Below are positions 11,091 through 22,690 of a DNA stretch of 64,000 nucleotides, piece after piece; the stretch's first letter is position 1, and each line of letters begins with the position of its first letter. A model generated the notes under the pieces. That model was not told the DNA's origin, made no database searches, and was given only the letters and a program-made list of their open reading frames with translations. The stretch covers positions 4,278,001-4,342,000 of the forward strand of contig CM074130.1 in the NCBI GenBank assembly GCA_037178625.1, read 5' to 3'. This DNA is from Skeletonema tropicum (taxonomy: Eukaryota; Bacillariophyta; Thalassiosirophyceae; Thalassiosirales; Thalassiosiraceae). The translations under genes were made by a program, and so were the position numbers.

Positions 11091-11520
11091 ATTGCATCTG
11101 ACCTGTTTACTGTTTTATCAAGAAGAGTTAGGGGAATACATTAACATGCTATAGAAATCAAATCACTTTGAATTTGTTTCGGATGATAGTTGGTATGCTA
11201 TCTACTAGATATGATGTATTTTATGCGTTTCTGTCGACTTGACGTTTGTTGGACTGATACTTATGAGCAACTTCCACAGTTCACCTGAAATACTTTTTTC
11301 ATCCGTTTTACATCCACACCTCTTGGAGAGAGACCAGGTATTGTATGTAGGTGCTCATGACTCATGGTACCTCTCCCTCTTTTTTATCTTCGCTCTGTCT
11401 CAATATATATGTGTATATTCCTGAGGTTGACGTGTGTTCTCTAAGAAAAACTCAAAGGCAACCGCCAATGTGCCTCACAATCGTTCAAAACAGCATGTGC
11501 TGGATCACACCAACTCAAGC
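11090..11520. repeat. 3' flank of the cysteine-rich family, shared with 48440-48895
   Basis: This block follows the relic and matches the flank after copy 2 closely, including the phrase GACGTTTGTTGGACTGAT, the CACCTCTTGGAGAGAG stretch and the bases that encode the last residues of the torsin-like protein. It matches the flank of copy 1 less well. It therefore identifies this locus, rather than the 8-kb one, as the closer relative of the right end of the 44-48 kb duplicate. Confidence 0.85.
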
Positions 11521-13945
11521 AATAATCAAGAGTGTCTTGATCCACATCAAGAAAAGCAACATTGTACGGTCTACGTCGCGTATCACTACTCTTCAACTTG
11601 GACTTCAAGGCGATGTATAATGCATTCTGGTACAATGCATGCGCTCCATTCGTAGAGAAAGTGAGTAGCGGCTTTGAATCTAATTGGTGGGATTCATGAC
11701 CATCTGTATTGGTTGGTTGCAAGTGTCCATCGTTGTACAAATTCAGATAGTCCACTTGATCTGCCCCAACAATGTTTTCTAATGCAGAAGTTGACACATC
11801 TAATTGCGCCCAGCGAATATCTCGATATTTGTTTGACAACTCTTGAAACCATGTTTTCACAATGAGCAACAAATCATCTTGCCGAAATGGCAAAAAGGGC
11901 ACAATTGTTGTTTGACTATTGAGCCTTTGCCAATACTGCAAATGCGAATCAACCTCCCATCGGATACCCGACAGCAATGCTTCCCTTGGCAGATTCTTCA
12001 GCCCATCATTCTGTTGTATCATTTGAAATAATCGCTTGGTTCCCCATAGTTCGGTTGTGAGCAAGAAGACAGTCCCATCGCAAGAAACTAGTTCATCCAT
12101 CTTTTCTTCGTCATTGTCATGATTAATTTCTGCATTCGGGATTGTGTTGGCATTGCCATTTAACACTTTGACAATATCAGATAGGAGACCATCATCCTCT
12201 AAACGTTCAATATGATGAATAATAATGACAGATCCAAGCCCTTTTCGCCGATGAATATGCTGAATTATGCGTCGACGTCTTGATGATACCTCACCTCTTC
12301 CTTCTACCTCTGCCACGTTATCATCATCTCCTGCAATTATTTCCAAGACAGGCTTTGTCCCTATACTTTCACTGTCGGCGTCGCCGTTGGAAGTGCAAGA
12401 TTGACCGCTGCTCTTGCCGGTGCCATTGCAATGAGCAAAGAACCAATCTGCCAAATGTTGAGCTACGTATAACTTTCCGACCCCTGCTGGTCCAACGAAT
12501 AAGAATCCTTTTGCGGGTGGTAAGATCCACTCTTGTTGGATGGTTGCTTTGCCACTAACAACGGCATCAGTGTCATGAAACAAACATTCATCTTGTACAA
12601 CTCTGCGGGAAGATGACGATGACAAGGCAGCAGAATCAGTGCCACGGCCCATTCCCGTCATGAAACTAGCCATACGACGAAGTACATCTACGGAAGAAGT
12701 GGCGTCTTCCACCAAACTCTCTCCCCAAGAGTCGATTCCCTGTGCTATCATTTGCAACGCAATATTTTGGGATGGTAATGATGCCATTAGTGGATGCTGG
12801 CGTAGAGATTCTTCTGTGGAAAATCCTTCCATGATTCTAGGATCTTCTTCTTCGTCATCATCATTGTTGTTGTTGTTGTTGTTGTGACAGGCAACACCTC
12901 GAGGTAGTAAAGCATGTCGATTATAAGCTGCCTGTATACGAATAGGACACGCTGCTCTTTCTCTCCTCATTCGACTGCCACTGACACTGCCATTGTTCCC
13001 GCCATCCTCAGTTGCAATAGAAGCAGATGGAGATAAAACCTGTTGATAATACCCATTCCGACAATTCTGTATCACTTTCACAATCGAATCTTTCACATCT
13101 AGCGCAGCATATCTAAATGAATTGCTGATGGCATACCAAAACACTGACGTAGTGTAGAGTATTGCTGCGGAGGTAAGCTGGGCCATGTGAGAGGTGTATT
13201 CACCCCATGTTTCATGATGAGTTATTGTTGGTTTGTTGTTGCTACTACTGCTACTACTACTACTACTACTTGAAAACGGCGAAGACTCTCCCACCCACGA
13301 CGATAAGGAAGCACCATCCAACAAATAATAATTCTGCTGATTCCAAATTGAATTCTGCTTCACTACTACAGGTGGAGGCGGAGGAGCATGTAGTTTTAAC
13401 ACAGCAGTAATGATAGATGCTATCATGAGGATGGATGCAATCATCTGTTTGTTGCGTTTTCTACTTGCACGACGTTGATGTTCGTAATTTCCAGCTAATT
13501 GTAGTTGGTAATCGTTGGAAAGTTGGAGCTGTTGTAGACAATGCTGCGTCAGTTGTAGCAGTGCTGCGTTGATGCTAGTATTTGTGGTGTTGTTATCCGT
13601 CATGGCGTCGTGCCGATGATCATCATCATCATAATCGTCATCATTTTCCATCATACTTGCATGATGATGATGATGATGTAATGATGTATTGTTGTAGGCA
13701 ATCATCGTCCCCCGAGAAGTACACGCAGAAGAATCACCAGTCGCACTGCCACCGACATTATCATGTTCATCAGAGATGGTATAGTCATTCAATTGCATCC
13801 GCGCCAGCATCATGACATCATTATCATCATCATCATGAGTGGTGTTTGTCGCGTGTTCATCGTCGGAAATCATCGTCCAGTCCATTGGCTCAGCGGCATC
13901 TGCTTGGTTGTAAGGATTATCGTCTGGTGCAGAAAAGCGGCCCAT
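11441..13945 (-). CDS. Torsin-like AAA+ membrane protein with non-standard Walker motifs
   Basis: Single-exon frame of 834 residues. The first 160 residues are acidic and His/Asn rich. A hydrophobic segment (about 167-186, MIASILMIASIITAVL) suggests one membrane anchor. The region 215-400 is low complexity. The C-terminal half has an AAA+ pattern: FLFVGPAGVGKLYVA (about 482) as Walker A, VIIIHHIERL (about 573) as Walker B, then GTVFLLTTELWG in the sensor-1 position. Torsins are ER or nuclear-envelope AAA+ proteins whose Walker A also departs from GKT/S (GKN in animals). Here it is GKL, and the Walker B Asp is His, so ATP hydrolysis is doubtful. It could be a pseudo-ATPase or an activator-like partner. 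Torsin assignment is by pattern and moderate; AAA+ relationship is likely. The last codons lie inside sequence duplicated at 48.84 kb. It is convergent with the decayed family copy. Confidence 0.7.
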   Translation of the reverse strand: MGRFSAPDDNPYNQADAAEPMDWTMISDDEHATNTTHDDDDNDVMMLARMQLNDYTISDEHDNVGGSATGDSSACTSRGTMIAYNNTSLHHHHHHASMMENDDDYDDDDHRHDAMTDNNTTNTSINAALLQLTQHCLQQLQLSNDYQLQLAGNYEHQRRASRKRNKQMIASILMIASIITAVLKLHAPPPPPVVVKQNSIWNQQNYYLLDGASLSSWVGESSPFSSSSSSSSSSSNNKPTITHHETWGEYTSHMAQLTSAAILYTTSVFWYAISNSFRYAALDVKDSIVKVIQNCRNGYYQQVLSPSASIATEDGGNNGSVSGSRMRRERAACPIRIQAAYNRHALLPRGVACHNNNNNNNDDDEEEDPRIMEGFSTEESLRQHPLMASLPSQNIALQMIAQGIDSWGESLVEDATSSVDVLRRMASFMTGMGRGTDSAALSSSSSRRVVQDECLFHDTDAVVSGKATIQQEWILPPAKGFLFVGPAGVGKLYVAQHLADWFFAHCNGTGKSSGQSCTSNGDADSESIGTKPVLEIIAGDDDNVAEVEGRGEVSSRRRRIIQHIHRRKGLGSVIIIHHIERLEDDGLLSDIVKVLNGNANTIPNAEINHDNDEEKMDELVSCDGTVFLLTTELWGTKRLFQMIQQNDGLKNLPREALLSGIRWEVDSHLQYWQRLNSQTTIVPFLPFRQDDLLLIVKTWFQELSNKYRDIRWAQLDVSTSALENIVGADQVDYLNLYNDGHLQPTNTDGHESHQLDSKPLLTFSTNGAHALYQNALYIALKSKLKSSDTRRRPYNVAFLDVDQDTLDYCLSWCDPAHAVLNDCEAHWRLPLSFS

Positions 13946-14660
13946 GATTGTAAAAATTGGTGGTTGTGGTGGTGGTGACTGTAGTTTATATTATTATTAT
14001 TCTTGTAGCGAGGAGCGAGCCTAACGAGTAGAAACGAGGGGACCAGTTGTTCGTCAAGAGCTACCTAAGTATGGCCATCGCCAAGAGCAGATAAGTAAGA
14101 GAGGTCTAGAGAGCAAGACAAGTAAGAGCCAGAGAGTAAAATAAAGGCGAGATAATTGGCGCGCCGGCTTTGGGAATAGATTAGAGAATGTGTGTGTACA
14201 AGAGTCACAGTGACACCAAAAGTCCACCCCAACAAGTGGAAGGTGGAAGTTTTGTTTGTGGTGGCGTGGAGGATGGACAAGATGAACAACAAACGAGAGA
14301 CGGTTGGCTCTCGCTTCCGTCCCTGCCAGCTGCCGAGGGACGAAAACTGCATTGGAACCACTGGGCTTGCGCTTCTTGACAGCTTCATACATAAAAGACA
14401 TCTACAGCACACAATGATAAATGATGTTGTTGGGTACAACAAAGTATGGTGATGATATCTCCAATATCAGTATTTGTCAAGATTCAAGGCAACCAATAAA
14501 GAGAACACGAAGAACAACAACACATAAGTGCAAAGTTAGGAGGACTGCCAGCTTCTTGAGCATCATCATATAAACTTGCCGTTACAGGCTAGATAGGTCC
14601 AACACCACTTCACATCACACCACACTACTTCACATCACATCGCACTACTTCACTTGAACC

Positions 14661-15113
14661 ATGGATGCCGATCGAGTCCGCTCCTACCTCCAAGTCGCCT
14701 GCGCTGGCCTCGGTTTTGACATTGGCGAGGTATGGTGGATGTCCAACGAAAACGGCACAAGCACAGTTGCAGCCATTGAAGATCGAAGCGGTACGAACAA
14801 TGGCAACGAGAGTGATTCCTCGGGAGAGATGACTTATGATGACGACATTATATCCAATAATACTCATGGCAACAACAGCAACAGTAACAGTAACAGTAAC
14901 AAGCAGTCATCATTGCCCTCCTCCTCCTCCTCCTCCTCTCGGAAAAAGAAATCCAGAAAGAGGTTTTTGCAGTTGTACACGTCCAAGGCGTATGGGAACC
15001 AGAGGTCCAAGTTGGTTCAGCCACATTTGAATGATGAATATGACGATAATAATAATAATGATGATGATGATGATGAAGACGCGAACAGGAACGGGAAGCC
15101 TCCTCCATCCTCT

Positions 15114-15144
<31 letters not shown>

Positions 15145-18085
15145 AACAACAGCAAATGATTGTCAAACGAAGCGGCAGTTTCAGCATAGAAGACGAAGAA
15201 CACGTCCTCTCCCCACGAATCGTCGAGGCAGTCACCCACTCCACCCAAGTCGTCTGGGCCAACTGCCAAAAATCAGAGGGATTACTAGGACGGTCCGACA
15301 TGAAATTGCAAACTGCCATCGGTATGCCGGTGGGAGTGGACGAACGTGGGAATGTTTGGGTGGTGGTCATGTTCTCACCCAAGAATGTGGCGAGTACGTC
15401 GGATGCGATTGAGTATTTGCAATATATTAGTAGGAGTGCGGCGAGTACGAGTATCCCGTGCTTGTTGCCCGTGGTGGGGGAGCCGGCACGAGGAGGAGGA
15501 GGTGATGGTGGTGGAGGTGGTATTCTGAAGAGTAAGAATATGATTACAAATGGGGAAGAGGAGGAGGAGGAGGAGGAGAGGGAGGAACAAACGCAATATC
15601 ACAGCTTGATTTCCATCAAGCCACAAATCAAACGGCCCGATACAACGAGGGATCTGGGCGATGGAGTTACTGCCAAATTTGTCTCTTTCAATTTGAACGA
15701 CGATGCAGAAGATGAGATGAATAAATCGGTTCAGGTGATTACCACTCGCCGTCCATCATTTCATAATGCCCTAAAAGACGCTCCTAAAGACGACTTTGGT
15801 ATTCCAATGCTACCCGCCCCAGCCCAGCTCAACGGGAGGGCAGGTGGTGGTGGTGGTGGTGCATCACAGCAACAAATTTTGGATGCAATTGACAATGCCA
15901 TCACGGATGCCTTTGACGACGCCTCCTATGGAGTATGGAGCACCATTATGAATTCGGCAGGAGGAGTAGACACCGTCCAAACGAGTGCGGAAACAGTTGC
16001 CGCGAAAATGTATCTGATTCAAGAACGATTGGAAGAGTTTGCGAATGCATTTTTGGGTATGAGTGTGTTTGATATTGCGGATGCGTGGACTGTGTCTTCG
16101 TATTCTGCGGATGGTACGGCACATAGTCCTGTGATGAAGTGCCTTTTTACTGCTGCAGCGACGGAAAGCAATGATGAGATTAATGGGTTTCAAAAGTTTT
16201 CTGCTAATTCTTACATTGTCCCCGGGGATGGGGCGGTCGGCAAGGCTTATAGTACTGGTTATCCTGTCTGGAGTTCAGTCAAGGTCAGTTGCATGTAGTA
16301 GCTATTTTCTGATGTGTGTATTTTTTCTTGTTCGAGTTGCACTCATTCATGATATTTTCTCTTCTTCTTGGGCATGTTTCTATCTTCTTTAGGACCTTAT
16401 CTATGACACGAGCCGAACAAGAGCATTCAACAACTGTAGAATAGAAACTGCGTTTGCCGTCCCCATATTCTCCGCAGGAGATGCCTCTCCTTCTTGCATC
16501 TTATGCTGCTACTCGCTCTTGCCTGCTGACCCTGTTCCATTTGTATTAAATTTTGTGCAAAAGGCTGTGCGTCTCTTGTGGGATGGCCTGGATAAAATTG
16601 TCAACCCTCACGAGAGCGTAGGAAAAGAGTTGTGGAAGGATGTAGCTCCCGCAGACTTGGGTGAAATGGCAGCAGATTTGGAGATGCAAAAGGCATTCAT
16701 AGGGAAGAAGAGACCACGTTCGGACAGTATGTTTGAGCAGTTCAATCAAGATGATGGCCGAGAACGGCATTTGTTTCATTCAAATGAACAGAAATACGTG
16801 AATGAACCGGTGAATAACCCTCCGCTTCAGGGCCTGTCTCCGGCGCCATTGTTCCCAACGACTGTTCAAGAAGTGTCGCAAAATGCCCAACAGTTTTTGT
16901 ACATCGATGGGGATAATAATGGGCATTGGGCTGTGCAACAGGCTGTCCGATCCGTTGGTGATATGAACCTATGGACAGACAATAACGGTACGAGTGCGAC
17001 TTCGTTGGGAGGGAGTTTTGCAGGTGGTTTAGCACAACAACCTCAAAATCAGCAATACCAGGCTGAACACCAAATGACGTTCGTAGATTACGCAAACCAA
17101 AGTGGTGTTGGTCAAGTTGTGGACGAATCCCAGAATAGAGCCGCCGACCCTGCTTCTGTTAATAATATGCACCCAGGTCATGTTGACGACCCTGAAACTA
17201 TTCGTGCAACGTTGTTGGAGATCAACGCCATGGCGCAACATTACAATCCTTCAACGGCAAGACCGAATGCAGGCATCCAACAGCAAGCCGAACCGCTACA
17301 ATTTTCCGGTATCGATCAAATGCATGTCGTACCTTTGTCTCAGTCTGAGGGGTCCGTTATCTTGACTGGTCCCCAAAAGAACATGTTCTGCACAGCTACT
17401 GCTCAACCAGTTCCTGTCGCCTCAATGAACCTCAGCGCCCACGCCAATCCAGCTATTTGTCGCATTGAAGGCTGTAATGATCTTGCGGTTTCGAAACGAC
17501 CATATTGCGGGCGGCACTGTGGCAATCGACAGTGTGAACGGGAGGGTTGCAGCAAATGTGCACAAGGAGCTACTCGATTTTGTATCGCTCATGGCGGTGG
17601 GCGACGATGTACATTCCCTGGCTGCGATAAAGGGGCACGTGATAAATTTTTCTGTGCTGCGTAAGTTGAATGTGTTTGCGTGTGTATCCTAACTTTTCCT
17701 TTTGGTAGAATTTCTAATCGATTCCATTCACCTCTTTACCAGTCACGGAGGCGGAAAGCGGTGCAAGATGGAAGGTTGCACCAAGTCTGCGGTTGGAGGA
17801 TCGCATTTTTGTACAGGTCATGGTGGAGGAAAGCGTTGTCAGGTGCCAGGGTGTGATAAATCAGCGCAATCTTCTACGAAATTTTGTGTGAAGCATGGTG
17901 GTGGAAAGAAATGTCAGCATCAGGGCTGCGAAAAAGTTGCTCGTGGTAAAACCCTGTTTTGTGCTGCACATGGTGGTGGAGTTCGCTGTAAGTTGGAGGG
18001 ATGCAACCGTGTTGCTATTGGAAAAGCTCAGCTATGCAGAGCTCATGGGGGATCTAGTAGATCTCGTTTTCATTCTCTCATGTAG
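14661..18085 (+). CDS. GAF-like and WRKY19-like zinc-knuckle protein (putative regulator)
   Basis: Three exons: 14661-16283, 16393-17660 and 17743-18085, with introns of 109 and 82 nt. Frames join cleanly to give about 1077 residues. The N-terminal 170 residues are low complexity, with a polyglutamine run near 15113-15155. Two regions look like GAF ligand-binding domains: about 178-275 (GRSDMKLQTAIGMPV, NVWVVVMFSP) and about 440-610, where GDGAVGKAYSTGYPVWSSV is completed across intron 1 by AFAVPIFSAGD. The C-terminus (about 895-1070) has seven repeats of the type RC...GC.K.A.....FC..HGGG, the stramenopile WRKY19-like zinc repeat. The nuclear regulatory role is inferred from architecture only. 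Intron 2 falls exactly within one zinc repeat. It is convergent with RPC5, 80 bp apart. Confidence 0.85.
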
Positions 18086-18165
18086 GTTATCGTAATATAT
18101 AATCAAATTGATACATTATATACTATCAAATTCTTTCGATGAGTATAATAGAACTTCAATCCTTG

Positions 18166-19594
18166 TCATTGTTCGTAGAGCTCCACTAATTCCTTCATCA
18201 TTTCCTTCTTTTTGACCCAATAAACTCCATGGCAAGTGGCAAATTTAGGAAATCGTGCAGCAAAGACAACGTCATCTTCTACCTTTGGAACCCAACACCC
18301 GTTTGATAACTTTGCCATTGTTTCCAATACAAACGTAATGACATCAGCATTAATCACCGCATAATCATCATTCATAGATGCTTTTGTCTCAAACGCCCGC
18401 ACCAACCTCTCCCGTTGAATTGAACCATGCATATTCAGCAGCAGCAACATCAAATCTCGCAATTCTTTCATGACATCCTTCTTCAAAAATTGTGCCAGAC
18501 TTGACTTTAATGCAAAATTACCTCTTACCAATACTGCACACGATGATAATGCCATTATCAACAATTCATCGGATACCTTCTCCGGATGGAAATTTGAGCG
18601 TAGAACTGAGAATGGTATCATTTTCCCTAACCCTTCTTGTAGTAAGATTGCCAATTTCGACGCAAGTTCCGCCACGGCTGTCTCGTCAACATCCTCATCC
18701 AGCATCAGTATTCGAAAATGTTAGGGACGACTCCTCTCCCATTACCGACGTGTCTGCAAATGCAGCCGAGATGGACTCCATGTAATTCAAACTCCTAACA
18801 TAATGCCCCCCATCCCTATCGGTAAATTTGCTTTTGGCAAGTTGAATCGATGCATCTCGATTGACACATTCCACCCTCCGCATCATATCCTTCCGTACCG
18901 ATGACCACTTCCCTTCACTCCCATGCACATCCAATTCAATCCATTCCTCACTCTCTTCACTGGCGCGTTTGTGCGCGTACGAGTTACGACGAGCCGTTGC
19001 AGATCGGTCCGATTCCTTCTTTTGGAAGAGGATTGGTTTTTGTTTGCCACCAGAGGTGGTGGAATCGGCGGATTTGTCAAGATTGGTGGTTTGTGCGTCA
19101 TCTTCTTCGTCGTGACTGTGGAGGTGATCGAACGATGGTCTCATTTGCATCACACTCTTTTGTAACGGAATGATATCCAGGCGCTCACCGGCCCTATCAA
19201 GTTTGGCCAATGCCATATGAGTCACTGGAGCGATGGCATTCGATGTAAATGTCCGCTGGGTGAGATGTTTGTGGCCCGCTTGTTGATGGGATTGTCCACC
19301 GAGTGCAGAGTTGGGGATGGGGTATTCTAATTCCAGCATGTTGTGCTTGGGACGGACCTTGGCTTCTATGGGCGTGATGGCTCTGGATGAGTTATACTTG
19401 TTTGACGACGACGACGAAGTAATCGTGTTGACAGGTTGAATTGGAAACTGAAGCAAATGCAAGGTCCTGGAAAGTTCGGGCGAGATGAACACGTCTATGC
19501 TGCGGATGATGGGATCTTCATCGTCATGGTCTGGAATGATTGACGAAAAAGCAGCAGAGCTGCTTATCACAGATTCAGGGTGGGGTGACAACAT
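18166..19594 (-). CDS. RPC5: RNA polymerase III subunit RPC5 (Sin-like / POLR3E)
   Basis: RPC5 is a Pol III-specific subunit that pairs with RPC4 in a TFIIF-like subcomplex acting in initiation and termination. The N-terminal dimerisation region is recognisable by DPIIRSIDVFISPEL, LHLLQFPIQPVN and VRPKHNMLELEYPI. The C-terminal piece shows the winged-helix-like stretches PFSVLRSNF and CAVLVRGNFALKS. The two halves lie in different frames and are joined by a tiny intron, 18745 down to 18694 (52 nt, GTAATG to GATGAG, CTAAC branch-like sequence), with phase 0 on both sides. The ATG at 19594 is preferred; an in-frame ATG at 19756 adds 54 residues that look like leader sequence. From 19594 the product is about 458 residues. 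If the intron is not spliced, the protein would end at 18695. Confidence 0.83.
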
Positions 19595-19958
19595 GCTGTT
19601 AACTATTTGTGTCGGCGGCGATTTCACTGAAGGACTGCTGAAAGAGTAAGAAACTGTAGAAAAGAACTGTGTATTGAATGTATTGTATGTAATTTTTGTA
19701 GCTTGTAGCTTGTCTCTTGATGGATTGATGTATGTACCGATGTGGGTCCACCGCAATTGCCCGCCTTAGTACTTACCCGTCCACAGTAGGTGTCCTCCGA
19801 AAGTCCAAAGTCTGCACAAAGGAAGTCCGGACACTAGCAGATATCCTGGTCGTACCTAGTTGCCCGCCAAAAGCGAGCGGACACTCCCGCGGGCGACTCA
19901 AGTGAGTGGACTCAGGACTCACTGTGTCGATTGTTTGAGAGTTGAGATGATGGTAGCC

Positions 19959-20717
19959 ATCGGGTAAATTCCTTTCTTGTATTTTTGGCCAATTCGGGAT
20001 GAGAAATACAAAAAATACAAAGCTAAATACAAAGAATTCACATGGACAACAACCTCACATTCTGGTCAATAACATCGATACCCCAGCTAACATCAATACC
20101 TAAACACCCCAACAAGCTCATCTAAGAGTCTTCATCATTGATACGGCACATGAGAGGGTTTCTAGAGGGTCTACTTCAGTCCGATTGCCTCAACATAAAC
20201 CTTAACTTCGAACTTGACTGATGACACGCTCAACAACAGCACTGGAAGCCTTTACAAGAACAACCAACCATGCAGCGGTTGCAAACAAATTCAGATTATG
20301 GTGATATGTCTTCCTCCACCCCCAGACACGGCGAGCCTTCTCAATAGGACCAACTCTCAAAGTTTGCCAGCATATCTTCCTGATTAGACTGCTGCTTCTT
20401 AAAAAGCTTTCATGATACTCCTCCGCATCATCAGAATAGTATTCTACGGTCTATCATCAATCTTCTTCTCCGGTTGCGTTGATGCTTGCTCTTCGCTTCG
20501 TTCCGCTTAATGCTTTTGGTGGCTAAAGTAATGTAACGCTGAAGTCAAAATGGCGCCAAGGTAAACGTAGTCCGGACATTCTTCAGTGCCGGATATCTGA
20601 TGATGTGACACAGATGAGACACAGGAATTGGTAATATCCTACTGGGGCATCCGCATAGACCATCATTTTGTATTTTTTGGGGGAATTTGGCCAAATCGAC
20701 TTTGGAATTTACCCGAT
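19959..20717. mobile_element. Small non-autonomous element with 14-bp terminal inverted repeats
   Basis: ATCGGGTAAATTCC at 19959-19972 is the exact reverse complement of 20704-20717. Just inside both ends lie further matching bits (TTGTATTTTTGGCCAATT on the left, AATTTGGCCAAA and TTTTGTATTTTTT on the right). About 760 bp with no gene, so a MITE-like element is the best reading. Target duplication not clear. Confidence 0.6.
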
Positions 20718-21073
20718 AGCTCTAGATAGATGTGATGGGTCATGAATTAGTAGGATGAGATGAGGAGGAAAGTGTGCTTGGTGAATGTTTAGCGGGCATG
20801 ATGTACAACATATTTACCTAGCTTAAAGCTATTGTATCTAGAGATAGTTTATGAAGAGCTGTTTTCCCTGTCAACATATTATTGCACGCACTACTCCCAC
20901 TGAGGAGACAAACCCTGACACCTATTTTGCAGAGGACAGAAGTATCTCTATCGTTCTATTTCTTTTCTGGCCAGATATGCATTGCAATAGAAGGCAGTTA
21001 CGATCAAGATCATGATGGCGAGACGGCAAGCTAAGTAACAATCAACTCCTAAGTATTGTTACGCAATATGTAT

Positions 21074-21131
21074 GATGAGATATTTTGAAAACTTACAAGA
21101 GAGATGAGATATTTTGAAAACTTACAAGAGA
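21074..21131 (+). repeat. Tandem duplication of a 29-bp unit
   Basis: Two perfect adjacent copies of a 29-base unit that begins GATGAGATATTTTGAAAACT. No coding content. Confidence 0.9.
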
Positions 21132-21504
21132 GATGGAGAAAACGTCAGCAGTTCAACATATTGTACACATTAGAGCGATTTACAACCAACTCGCGAGTTG
21201 ATTCTCTCAGTCGATGACGATTATGATAGATGGTACTATTACTGTAGATCATTACTCGTTACTCGTTACTATATCTGCCTTCAAGTTGCAGGGCAATAGT
21301 TTATATTTCCAATGTCAATGATATCCCTTCTTCAATGGCAAATAAGCGGCAGAGAAAAGACCCCATTCAAAGGAAAGAACCACCACGCCCAATCAGATTT
21401 TCTAAATCAATACACCATTCATACACCCCATGACATTCAACAATCAGTTACTCTTGCCTTGTCATCAAGTTACTTCATCTTGATGATAACCTAATACCAT
21501 CACA

Positions 21505-21987
21505 TCATGCAGAGGAATCCCTCCCACCTGAATTTTCATCCACTTTGGCAGGAACGCGAAACACGATGGTGCGACCCCCATACTCCTTAACCAACAATGT
21601 CGCCTGTTCTGTTTGAATGGATATCAATGGCACTTCATTATTCTCCTTCTTCATGTTGTTACCATTACTCTTGGCGGACGATGATGCCGACGACCCATCG
21701 ATGGTATTATCTAATAAACTAGCAATTCGTGCAATCGAGGTGTAAATGCCACTCTTACTTGCTTCAATCGACCCTTCGTATCCTAAACACAAGCCATTTT
21801 TATCATTGCAGAGTGCTCCGCCGCCCTCTGCCATGCGCTCGGCAAGAAGTGTGTGTATGCCGTCTGTTGGATGATTGTTATTGGTGGAACTCGCCGGAGA
21901 CATGATAGCAGCCTGGCTGGAGTGGTGTGGGGGAATTAATGATCGAGATGGGGAAGGCGTGTTATTGTTATTGACGAAGCCGTCCAT
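21505..21987 (-). CDS. LAMTOR5: LAMTOR5-like Ragulator subunit (roadblock/LC7 fold)
   Basis: 160 residues, single exon. After a Ser/Pro/Asn-rich head (1-50), the core matches the LAMTOR5/HBXIP pattern: [17 protein letters not shown], a helix ending IARIASLLD, then [20 protein letters not shown] and TIVFRVP. The animal protein is about 90 residues; the extra length here is the head and a Ser/Asn insert near 105-118. In animals Ragulator anchors Rag GTPases and TORC1 on lysosomes; an equivalent vacuolar nutrient-sensing role here is inference. The ATG at 21987 starts the frame. Neighbours give no functional link. Confidence 0.72.
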   Translation of the reverse strand: MDGFVNNNNTPSPSRSLIPPHHSSQAAIMSPASSTNNNHPTDGIHTLLAERMAEGGGALCNDKNGLCLGYEGSIEASKSGIYTSIARIASLLDNTIDGSSASSSAKSNGNNMKKENNEVPLISIQTEQATLLVKEYGGRTIVFRVPAKVDENSGGRDSSA

Positions 21988-22309
21988 GATTGCGATGTTT
22001 TACTAGAGGTTTTACTCATAAGTAATTCATTGTCTATTTATCTGGTGCCTGGTGCCGTATTTCTCCTCCATACGACGTTTCCCGTGGCGTGCTCAGGGTA
22101 GATAGATATAGTCTACTGGCGGGGAAAAAGTTTCAATTTTACCGTCGGGCATCCTCGCGTGTTTATGATCTGTCGGGCGTCATTGTGGGTTCCCCCCTTT
22201 TTCGACTGTTTTTGTGGGTTTTCGTGAGCAATCGCTAGATGTATCGCTAGAACGAAAAGGGTGCAGCCTGCCCCTACATGATGGACCGCCGAGTCCGAAC
22301 TTGCGCCGA

Positions 22310-22690
22310 GCACGGGAACCTGGGGTTGACAGTGGCTGCTTTTTGTTAGCAGCCGATTTGTCGAGAGCTTGCCAGGAGTTTCAAGTCGTGGTTCTCAAAA
22401 ATCTAACGTTGAAGTGCATTGAAGGTTGATTTCTGATGGCCTGTTCCGTCAAAAACTTGCGCCAACGTCAAAACTTGCTGCCACCGCCACGAGTGACATG
22501 CTGCTTCGCGGCGCACCGTGTCAGATGGCCGATCCGTGGCGTCGGCAGCAAGTTTTTGACGGAACAGGCCATCAGAAATCAACCTCAACGCACCTCAACG
22601 CTAGATTTTGTAAAACACGACTTGACACTCCTGGCAAGCTCTTGACAAATCTCTCAGCAAGACGTACGTGTCAACCCCAGGTTCCCGTGC
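22310..22690. repeat. Nested foldback (long inverted repeat)
   Basis: Two perfect arm pairs frame the unit: outer 22310-22331 with 22669-22690 (22 bp, core ACGGGAACCTGGGGTTGAC) and inner 22425-22460 with 22548-22583 (36 bp, core GATGGCCTGTTCCGTC). The sequence between outer and inner arms is also partly complementary (CTTGCCAGGAGT with ACTCCTGGCAAG). The whole 381 bp can fold into one long hairpin, typical of a foldback or MITE. Confidence 0.9.

Larger units (their letters stand above)
19757..21504. other. Gene-free stretch with a small inverted-repeat element and a tandem repeat
   Basis: No supportable gene. It contains the element 19959-20717, related fragments with GTCCGGACA near 19830 and 20570, and the 29-bp tandem repeat at 21074-21131. 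Confidence 0.6.

Noticed and set aside
14848..15626. Long minus-strand frames opposite the zinc-repeat gene, made of Tyr/Ile or Cys/Leu runs
   Set aside because: They mirror the simple-sequence parts (CAA/CAG, GAT, GAG repeats) of the real gene.
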